DNA of 33,912 nucleotides from Lenisia limosa (Eukaryota; Breviatea): assembly GCA_001655205.1 (NCBI GenBank), contig LPNZ01006159.1, positions 1-33,912 on the forward strand, read 5' to 3'. Below the pieces are notes generated by a model. The model searched no databases. It worked only from the letters and a program-made list of their open reading frames with translations, and had not been told where the DNA came from. Positions 22,387 to 31,783 of this stretch are shown here, piece after piece. Position 1 is the first letter of the stretch; each line of letters starts with the position of its first letter. The translations under genes and the position numbers were made by a program.

Positions 22387-25300
22387 CTAATCTTCATTTG
22401 GTGAGTGTTCTGTTGAAAAATGGTTTCTTGTTTCTGTAAAATTGTTTGAGTTGGTATGAAACCGTAACATCAAAAAGTTAATACCCCCCCCCCCCANNNN
22501 NNNNNNNNNNNNNNNNNNNNNNNNNNNNNNNNNNNNNNNNNNNNNNNNNNNNNNATCTTCCGAATCGGAAACTGTGTCGGAGATTTCCTCATCCGAACTA
22601 CCAAAATCATCAGCCACTTCAGCCTCATCTTCCTCATCTCCGTCCAGGAACACAATGCGTTTGGAGTATGACGTGTCACCACGCATGTCAGCCGCCTTCA
22701 TATTGGGTACAACATCCCAGATCTCCAAGTCGCCTACTCCTTTGGCGTGCACGTGACCCGAATATCGAGTTATCCAAAACCCGGAAAGGGAGCGGAGGGG
22801 CTGGATCGAAGAATCAGAGGCTGGAAGTGTATTGAGCCTGGTTGTCACCCCAGGAAGATTGGATCCTGAATCAGGCATTCCAGGAAGGTCATTTAGTTCG
22901 GGCAAGAGGGTCGAAACGAAGACGGGTCCAGTGAGAGTGGACAGTGCAAGGTATTGCATGGTGACAGACGAGATTTGGAATTTGCCATGGGCGGGTGTTG
23001 TTTCGTTTTCAGACTGAAATATTAAATCTGACTCGAGTGAAGAATTCAAAATGTTTCTTTCAAATTGACGATGATCAGTGGACATACCACAATGGTGCTT
23101 GCCACTCGTGAAGCAATGTTAATAGCAGCCCCCACTACACACCAGTGGAACGTTGTCAGTCCTGTGTTGTGTCATGGTTGAAGGAAACTGATGTATTTCA
23201 GGCAGAATATCGAGGAAAAGATAAGACCAAATTTCCCCCCTCACCAAGTACTCCCGCCACTACGGAGCCTGAATGAGCCCCTATTTTGACGCAAAGCTTC
23301 GGGTTATCAGAAAACTTCCTGAGGACCAGGGACCCTAGGGTGATTGCTGCCACTGCGCCTGCGTCAGATTGCTGAATCGTCAAATCATGCATGATTTGGG
23401 GTACAAAATAATCATACTATATTATGTATTATACCTAGCTACGTAACACAATGGTCAACTGGTTCATCTTGGATTGATATCCCCCTCACAGTCAGAGATT
23501 GCTCTTCGTCTACAAACTTTCCTGAAAGATCAATAATCTAGAAATAAACGATTTATGTTTTACTATTGTCAATTTATTTTACAATCTTGGTATTTCCGAA
23601 AGATATATTGAGACCCCCCCCCCCCNNNNNNNNNNNNNNNNNNNNNNNNNNNNNNNNNNNNNNNNNNNNNNNNNNNNNNNNNNNNNNNNNNNNNNNNNNN
23701 NNNNNNNNNNNNNNNNCAACCTGCTCGATCTTGTAGCTGAAAAGTGATTGCTTACTCCAATTATTCTTGGATAAACCCATATCTGAATAACATTCATCAA
23801 AGACCAGAGACTATTTTTCCAACACTGACATCACCCCAACCCACCAGTTATGCACAGCAATGAGGCGGTCAAAGTCTGCCAAAGTTCTTTCAATAAGGCC
23901 CACCAGTCCATTTGGTTGGTCCGGGGATATCGCGGTTTGGTCCAGACCCAGCTGGAGTGTCAGGTATTGAAAAGGACTGAAGATCAAAATAGAATAGAAT
24001 ACTTCCAAGACTAGACTCACATCGACAAAAACAATGGTCACATCAGGGAAGTTGTCAATGGGTAAGTCCCTTCGTCCATTCTAAAAAGACAAAGTAAGCA
24101 AGGGCGCAACGTGCAAATTAGAACAGCTGGATAGCATCATTGGGACGTCATCGCAGACATTAAAGCCTATCTTCTCATCCCCTTATGTCACATTCTCACC
24201 GTTCGCAAGTGGCCAAGAACATGGTGCGGAAGCATTGTGGAAAGAATATTTTCTGTTAACAATAAAGCTAGGCAAGGCAAAACATCAACAGTAAAAGAAA
24301 TAGGCAAACCTATTCTTGAACTTTCCCTTTGAAGCCTTAAGGAGGTAATGACTTCGCTCTGAAACATTTACCGAAATTTTTTTCAGTATGTTTCATTTTT
24401 AAATCAACACCCTGGTAACAGTAGATATTCGGACCAAAGTGAAGGTCTAATAAGTACATTATTTTCTTCTACTCCGACTGAATAACCCAATAAGTACGGA
24501 CCTTCAAAACAGCATCCCGGTCAGTCTGTAGACGACAGAGCACAATGTACATTACAGTAGCAAGAGGAAGAAGAAGAATGTCAACCCTATTTAGGGTTAA
24601 AAAGAACAAAAGACACCAAGTCAAGCAAAGATCACAAACAGTTTTTTAAGAGTATTTTGTGTGAAAGACAAGATTCTTATAATATTATGTTATCTTGCAG
24701 CTTACTTGGCCTTTGCAATGACAATGCTGATGTAGTACGCGATGATGATGAGAAAGGCCATAATTCGACTGTTTCTTGCCGGCATCATGTCGAAACCCAC
24801 TGCAATATCAGTTCATAACTGCTTCTATTAATGTATGTAAATCAGAATTACAATGTGTCTTCTAAGAATACTCAAAAAAACTTCAAGATGCGGGATTACA
24901 GATAAAAAGAGATATAGAAAAATATTACAAGTTATATATTGTCCAGAAAGTCCCCTCAGACTTATACTGCAAATTGACACGGTCACAAGGCTCTGACTGT
25001 AGAATGTCGAGAAATGAAACATCTTCGAGACAAAGGCCATAGCAAAGGAAAAACTGATCATCATCTGCGTGCAAACTACATTGTTATCAAGGTTACTGCT
25101 TTGTGGGAGGTTAAAAATGAATAAGAAGTGTAATGAAGTGAGATCATTAGAACATTCTAGAAATAAAGGGCTACATTCAAAGAAGAGCCTAATGACCTAA
25201 AGGAACAACCCAAGGCATCTTAAACAAGCAACACCCACTGAAGACGGCAGCGGCAAGCCATGGAACGTGTGTGGAGAGGTGCCAGTATGAAGGTCTAATA

Positions 25301-26195
25301 CGCAAGTCTATTGGGTCAACGGGGAGGGGGGGTATTTTTGCGCATCCAGAATGGAATTCATCCTTATTCATACCTGATGCCTTTTCAGTAATTTCGATAT
25401 TGCGCGTTATGTTCTCCTTTTGGAAGACTGGGGCGTAGATTTTAGACGCAATCTGAAGAAAAAGGTGACACGAAAGAATTTAATGAAGAAACGAGTGCAT
25501 CTAGAGACCGGCGGGGTTATGGACAAAATGTTCCACTTTTTTTCAAATTTGTGAATTGAAAGTATCTTCTAAAAAATCCTCACATTTCCCCAGCATACCA
25601 TTGATAGAAAAAGCTGAAAAAGTCCAGATGCAGTAAATCCAAAAATAGCAATCTAAAGGTGAGTTCTGGTAAATGAAAAGAAGTTGCTTTTTCTTCTTGT
25701 TTTTCTTGTTTTTGTATTTTTGAGAAAAGAAAACATATTCCACAATCTATGAGCACAAAACTTCATGTCGCAAGTTTAGATAAGTCAGTTGGCTTTCCAA
25801 ACATAATGTCAACCTCCCGACACTATTCAAAATAAATCCAAGGTTGTGCGTGGGAAAATGTTGAGAAAGTTAAGGGGGGAGGACAGTGTCAGTGGTGAAA
25901 GTGTTTATCGCACTCCCTACCTTTTCTGCCAACTTCATTTCGAGACCAAGGTAAAGCTCAGCTAAGGGAAACATGATTATCCCCACGAAGTACATGAGGG
26001 TCCCGACCTAAGTGATAATTTAGGGGAAGACAACTGTGGGGTGGGGGGGGGGGATACTCATCTACGCATAACCCATTCATTTCTCATAACCATCCCCACC
26101 TTAGAGTCGAAGAGCTGTCTCCGGGCCTTAGCAACGGCGAGAGACCGGTCCACTGTCGCTCGGTAGCTCTCTGTCGCATCCTTCACCACGGTCAT
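22387..26195 (-). CDS. First half of membrane guanylyl cyclase: membrane block 1 and catalytic domain 1
   Basis: Class III nucleotidyl cyclase, integral membrane. Exons: 26100-26195, 25921-26007, 25599-25652, 25374-25452, 25239-25294, 24968-25064, 24706-24799, 24502-24586, 24310-24358, 24200-24252, 24021-24080, 23845-23951, 23721-23736, gap 23626-23716, 23448-23537, 23245-23371, 23088-23161, about 22555-23013, gap 22497-22554. The ATG at 26193-26195 has an in-frame TGA 15 nt upstream. Hydrophobic helices include VGTLMYFVGIIMFPLAELYL, IAIFGFTASGLFQLFLSM, MAFLIIIAYYISIVIA and VDILLLPLATVMYIVL. A helical linker (ILSTMLPHHVLGHLR) precedes DVTIVFVD (metal Asp 24021-24023), YKIEQ (Glu 23724-23726, guanylate type), VKIGAHSGSVVAGVLG and WCVVGAAINIASR. 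In the last motif Cys 23139-23141 is guanylate type, and transition-state Asn 23118-23120 and Arg 23106-23108 are intact. The second metal site falls in the gap. The end is acidic. TAG at 22387-22389 may or may not be the true stop. Confidence 0.85.
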
Positions 26196-26921
26196 TCCCA
26201 GGGGGTTCCGTCACTCGTTGTCAGCAGAACTGTTTCTTAATTGCTGTACAAAGCACAGAAAAGGATCAGAACAGTCGCGAAAGCCCTGCGGGAGCCCTAA
26301 CAATGCCTGCAACGAGATGAACAATGCAACCGGGGTGAAGTGAGTGGTTTCTTCGTAGTTTCGTACCTAATCCACGCAACTACTGTCATTAATTGAGCGT
26401 AGGGTGCGAGGGGGAAGGTCAGAGGAGACACCTTCGGAAGAACATCACGGCTTAAGCTTTATTACTTGCCCTCAACAAGTATATCGATAACACAACTACG
26501 TTATAACGTTATAATGAAAGCAAAATTGTGGAATTTTCGTTAAAACGCCCAGGAAAACCGGGGTTTTATTCGGGTTGATTTCCCCGGTCTTGACAGTTAT
26601 TTCCCAAAGGTCATTGTTTGTCCGGAGGCGTGAGATGTTTCAATTACTATCGTGTCTGCTCTCAGTTGTTTTGTATGTCGATTGGCTGATTGGCTGTTAC
26701 AAGTTTGTATGTTTGCAAGTTTACTAGGTACCAGTGAGGTACCAAGTCACTGTCACTGTCATGCCAAGTCGCAACCAAAGGCACCAACCAAGGTCCATAT
26801 GGTGTGGTGACCTCGTCAATGGATTTGTCCACCTATCATTGTTGCTCAGTTTCGGTACACCTGTGGGATGCAAGACTAATGCAAGAAACGTAGAAACATG
26901 AATAAAAGACCATACAAGAAC
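26196..26921. other. Intergenic interval between the cyclase start and the Hsp70 stop
   Basis: No exon-like open frame with splice signals was found here. The interval should hold the cyclase promoter and 5' UTR and the Hsp70 3' UTR, both genes being on minus. A short direct repeat GGTACCAGTGAGGTACC (about 26728-26744) and a GTTATAACGTTATAA palindromic stretch (about 26501-26515) are present. No regulatory role can be assigned. Confidence 0.5.
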
Positions 26922-29900
26922 CTAGGAGAAGTCGACAGAGACCTCCTCAGACGCGCTATCGCACCACATGCGGAACGTCTCCTNNNNNNNNNNNNNNNNN
27001 NNNNNNNNNNNNNNNNNNNNNNNNNNNNNNNNNNNNNNNNNNNNNNNNNNNNNNNNNNNNNNNNNNNNNNNNNNNNNNNNNNNNNNNNNNNNNNNNNNNN
27101 NNNNNNNNNNNNNNNNNNNNNNNNNNNNNNNNNNNNNNNNNNNNNNNNNNTCAGCGCAAATACGGACCACACGGTGGCCCTCGGGAATGCAGGCGTTAGT
27201 GAAGTCAACCTCGTCATCTTCGTCTTCCTCCTCATCATCAACGATCCACTCATCGATCTCCTCCACCTTCGCTCCTTAAGGTGTCATATCAAATAATTAC
27301 AAAGGAAACACACCCAAATAACACCTTATTCCGGACCACACAAAGCCTCCCCCATACCAGCGTCCTTCTCCAAAGCAGTAAGGCCACTCAGGCAGATCTC
27401 AGCAATGGTCTTCTCTTCACCCTCCTCATCTTCATCGTCGTCTTGGCCGTTGAAATACTTCTCACGACGGCTCTCCTCCTCAGCATCTCCTTCAGCAGAC
27501 TCCACAATGTTAACCTGGGGGGGGGGGTAAATTTATGAAGCAACAAAAATAAAGGATACTTTACACAAGAGAGTGGAAAATGGCATTAGACAACATGGTG
27601 AATGGTGAATGAGTTCATATTTCCCAATAAGAATAACCCGAAGCCGAAGGTGAGAGTTTTTCTGTCGCGGAGCTAAAGAGAGCTTTTTCCGCTCGAAAAT
27701 ATATTGGTGGAGTACACGAGTAATGTTTGCGGGAAAAACTCGAGTTAGCGGAGCAGAAGAAGGACCCGAACCTGGAGGCAAGGGTATTTTCGGTTGGAAA
27801 CAACTGTAAGCACAAGGAAAAATCACGGACTCCTTCTTTATTGTATTCAAGAGGGCGACAGAGGGGGGAAGTGCTCTTTTGGAAGGAGCAAGTTCCACCT
27901 TCCATAGTCCATCCAGAATATTTTTTGACCACCCACCATCCATCCGGATCTCTACATTTTTTACATATACTTTCATTTTCTCCATGTGTATTCTCTCAGC
28001 TCCAGAGATTGTTAGTTTTTTTTAGTTTCAGTCTTAAAAATAATGTGTATTTTATTGTAGGTTCTGGCTCTCTTTCGATAGATTGTCTAGGCAGTTTTCT
28101 CGGTAACACTCTGTATTTTCCCGGAGAGTGCGAGTGATTTTCCTGCGATCCCCCCCCCCCTAACAGAAATGGCGTCGGTGTCAATGGCAACTGCGAACTT
28201 GCGGTAGGCCTATGGGGTGAAAACTTCGGGTGGCGGCATGCGCAAGGAGTAAAAGAGTGATACTTCAAAAGGATTATCCAATTAAGTCGTTAATGTAATC
28301 TAAGAGAGGAGCAGACAACAGTAACTCAAACCATATAGAAAGCCACACAGACCTTGAGAGGAAGGGGGGCGCCGCGACCGATGAGGGGCACCCAGCTGTC
28401 CCCGATAGCAACACCCAGGCCGCGAGCTACGGTCTTGGTGGGGAGCTTAGCCTGGGGGGGGGGGGNNNNNNNNNNNNNNNNNNNNNNNNNNNNNNNNNNN
28501 NNNNNNNNNNNNNNNNNNNNNNNNNNNNNNNNNNNNNNNNNNNNNNNNNNNNNNNNNNNNNNNNNNNNNNNNNNNNNNNNNNNNNNNNNNNNNNNNNNNN
28601 NNNNNNNNNNNNNNNNNNNNNNNNNNNNNNNNNNNNNNNNNCATAAGATCAAAAGATCGCCCAAGCCAGGCTGAGCAGCAAACCTGGCATTGGGTCACAA
28701 TTCGGGCCTCCTTCTTGGCTGACTCGGCTGAAACACCGCAATCGGTTCCTAGGGGGTGAAGGAGGAAATGTTTAGGATGGACATTCAGGGAAAAGACCAA
28801 CAGAGAAACGAGAAGCCCATTGTGTGCATATTGGGGAAAAGGTTTTAAAAATATGTTGTTTTTTTGAAAAAAAAATTGTAGTTGAATTTCCACCGGAAAG
28901 CCACCTAAAAAAGGACTCCCAACCGTAATGAAGGTCTCCAGCAAGGACAGCGGCACCCTGGGCTGAGAGCTCCTCGGGGGCCTCAGCAGGCTATACATTG
29001 AGAATGGCAAATAAGGTTGGCTTGGCTGACACCTTCCTCACAATCACGTTTTAACAGAATTATATTGTATGCAGTTTCAACCCATATAGCAGATGCCAAA
29101 CCCCCTTATCTTGATGAATCCACGATAAATATCCCCCAAAACCCGCACATACCTCGAACATGGGGGGCTCTTCGGACTCCTCAAGGAAGGCCTGAATGAC
29201 ATTCTGGAACTTGGGGGTACGGGCGACACCACCAACCAGCACGACGCGGCCGATGTCTACCATTTCGTATTTGGCTGAAGTCAGCAGCTCCATGATGGTC
29301 TGGGGGAGGGAGNNNNNNNNNNNNNNNNNNNNNNNNNNNNNNNNNNNNNNNNNNNNNNNNNNNNNNNNNNNNNNNNNNNNNNNNNNNNNNNNNNNNNNNN
29401 NNNNNNNNNNNNNNNNNNNNNNNNNNNNNNNNNNNNNNNNNNNNNNNNNNNNNNNNNNNNNNNNNNNNNNNNNNNNNNNNNNNNNNNNNNNNNNNNNNNN
29501 NNNNNNNNNNNNNNNNNNNNNNCAGGCAGAGTTTACTCAGAGATTATAGATCATATCATAAGACGTCTTCAGAGTAAAATGAAGCCCCCCACTTGGAAAG
29601 GTTGAAGGACAGATCGTGACCGTCAGCGAAGGCGTCAACCTCAATGCTCTGGCTGGCACGGGTGGTCAGGACTCGACGACACTCCTCAGCAGCAAGGTCA
29701 AGCTGGGGTGAGAGTTAAAGTCAATGGCAAACGAAGGAAGATGATAGTTAGAATAAAAGAAAGGAAACCTAAAACCCCAAAAGAGTGTTATGACTGCCGA
29801 CCTTCATGGCGTTCTTCTTGGAGGGCTCAGACTTAGAGAGGGAAGAAAACTCAGATCTCGCGATCTCAGCAATGGCGTCGTCGAGATGCATACCGGAAAT

Positions 29901-31590
29901 GGCCTTGTCCTCGGCCACTGCGCTGGTGTAANNNNNNNNNNNNNNNNNNNNNNNNNNNNNNNNNNNNNNNNNNNNNNNNNNNNNNNNNNNNNNNNNNNNN
30001 NNNNNNNNNNNNNNNNNNNNNNNNNNNNNNNNNNNNNNNNNNNNNNNNNNNNNNNNNNNNNNNNNNNNNNNNNNNNNNNNNNNAAACCGATAACACACCG
30101 ACTAGGCCAAGTAGTTACACTCTTGCATTAATTTGAGAGGAAATTAATTGACGAAAATTTAAATTAAATTGCCAATAAGCCTCCCCCCCTCCCCGCACCT
30201 GTTGTTGACAATGGCGACACGAGTAGTAGTGGCGCCGGCGTCGACAATAAGAGAGGCCTCGGGGGACAGAGAGCCAGACACTCCACTGGCCTGGGGGGGG
30301 GGGGGGGNNNNNNNNNNNNNNNNNNNNNNNNNNNNNNNNNNNNNNNNNNNNNNNNNNNNNNNNNNNNNNNNNNNNNNNNNNNNNNNNNNNNNNNNNNNNN
30401 NNNNNNNNNNNNNNNNNNGGTACTAATCACGAAACGAACAATCTGAAACTCCAAACAAACAAAAAAACAAGCAATAACAAACACGAGCAAACAACGCCAA
30501 CGCTAAAACTAATCCATAACCTAGGCCGGGCTTACGATGGCGGCGGCGGTGAGGGGGTCCACGATTCTGATGCAAGGGCAACCGGCAAGGTCAGCAGCCT
30601 TCTCAAGCGCAGCAGCGCGCGCGGGTGTGGCGTCATCAAGACAGTACACAGCCTGGTGGTGAGGAGGGGGGGGGGGTTGCAAAAGGATTTACTTAGGACC
30701 GAATATGGACAAATACTGCTTGATAGGAACTGTGGGGATGGCAACAACAACCCTCGTACTCCGTGAGGGAACTCTCCAAGGAAAGACTCAGCGGTCAGGG
30801 CAAGATCCTTGATAATCTCAGCAAGAGCCTCGTCTGAACTGTAAAGAACAGATAGCAGACTCCAGAGAAACACAACCTGCTCAGAACATCGCGATGATGA
30901 GTCAGGGATATCCTTAGCCTCCCTGAAGTACAAAATATCTTGATGTATCGATATCAATATTTAGCCAGCCCACAGATAGGAACATGTCTGTCATCAACCA
31001 TGGTTTCGATTCCGTTCTCGCCCATTTGGAGCTCGTGGTTGGTGTGTTGAACGATCTCGTGGACAAGGGGGTCATCGGGACTGCGAGGTGAAGAAACCGC
31101 ATAGAGTGCTATTGTGTCGCAAGCACTGGACATTGTCCTCTCATCCTTGACCAAAAAAGAGTCTCATAAAAAGCTGATTATCGCATTCTCCACCCTCCTA
31201 CGTGCGACCAAGAAGAGCAGGCACATCAGCAATTGTGTGATCAGCATGAAGAGGAAGTTGGTTCTTGGCGGCAAGCCCAACCACAACCTCACCACTGCAA
31301 GAATTAGTTCATGTTTCGAGTGAAAAGAAGAAGATCGCAGAGAAGAAGGTCCAAAGTAAGCCTACGCTGCGTAAGCGACAGAAGATGGAGTTTCACGCTC
31401 TCCATCAGCGTTAGCAACGATCACAGCCTCACCACGACGCCAGACAGCGACACGGCTGTAGGCAGAGCCTGAACACATTACATATATCGCCCTATTTCCC
31501 AATTATCCGCTTAGTAACATAAAATTAGAACCAAATAGCCATCATACCAAGGGAAATACCCACAACAGGAGAGAATCCGTCGTTCACCAT
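26922..31590 (-). CDS. Atypical Hsp70, Ssz1/HSPA14 type (ribosome-associated complex subunit)
   Basis: In this family Ssz1/HSPA14 pairs with the J-protein zuotin/MPP11 on ribosomes to help nascent chains; cytosolic. Exons: 31548-31590, 31366-31468, 31202-31294, 30974-31080, 30877-30922, about 30717-30838, 30536-30652, gap, 30199-30290, gap, 29802-29931, 29593-29702, gap, 29153-29299, 28924-28990, 28684-28748, gap, 28353-28451, 27358-27514, 27151-27274, gap, 26922-26983. Motifs in order: GISLGSAYSRVAVW, VVVGLAAKNQ, ALLGRTPDDP, RVVVAIPTVP, RIVDPLTAAAI, LIVDAGATTTRVAIV, ECRRVLTTRASQSIEVDA, RVVLVGGVARTPKFQ and ELSAQGAAVLAGDL, then a short beta domain with an acidic loop ending EEVSVDFS-stop. The catalytic Asp of GIDLGTT is Ser and the DLGGGT loop is DAGATT, as in non-hydrolysing Ssz1 relatives. 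No helical lid or EEVD is present, unlike cytosolic Hsp70. Two apparent one-base losses lie near 30751 and 30716. Confidence 0.88.
27515..28352 (-). other. Unusually long intron (838 nt) of the Hsp70-like gene
   Basis: All other complete introns in this gene are under about 250 nt. This one carries a C-run acceptor (G run at 27517-27526 on plus), a second G/C run near 28149-28159, overlapping open frames on both strands (27533-27985 minus, 27727-28137 plus) and a locally GC-richer block around 27640-27790. No transposase, RNA or protein family is recognisable. It may hold a degraded insertion. Confidence 0.5.
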
Positions 31591-31783
31591 TTTTTTCTAT
31601 TCACTTTCGCGAGATTTACAAGTTGCAAAAATAAATGTGTCAAGTACCTTGCAAGGAACAGGACGATAAAGAGGACAGAACTTGGAAAATTTTCGGAGAA
31701 AAGGGGAGATACCTGGGGTGGACAGTGGCAAGAGAGTTGACTTGGAGTTGACAGAGTTCTCTTGTTCTCTTCTCCTCATCATT
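31591..31783. promoter_or_regulatory. Short bidirectional promoter region
   Basis: Only 193 bp separate the start codons of the Hsp70-like gene (31588-31590, minus) and the HEAT/TOG-like gene (31784-31786, plus). Both 5' UTRs and promoters must fit here, so shared control is likely. There is no convincing TATA box. The plus-strand side is rich in CTTCTCCT pyrimidine tracts just upstream of ATGG. Confidence 0.5.

Noticed and set aside
24828-25064. A 78-residue minus-strand ORF as a stand-alone membrane protein
   Set aside because: Its first part is exon 24968-25064 of the cyclase; the rest reads into the intron past a strong GTATAAG donor.
27533-28137. Overlapping ORFs of 105-150 codons on both strands
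   Set aside because: They lie wholly within one long intron, overlap each other and show no family signature.
30717-30775. A 22-nt intron (GTTGTTGTT...CCACAG) plus a 13-nt exon that would keep the Hsp70 frame open
   Set aside because: It obeys GT-AG and phase, but it would remove the near-universal Hsp70 strand VVVAIPTVP. Two under-called G bases explain the data better.
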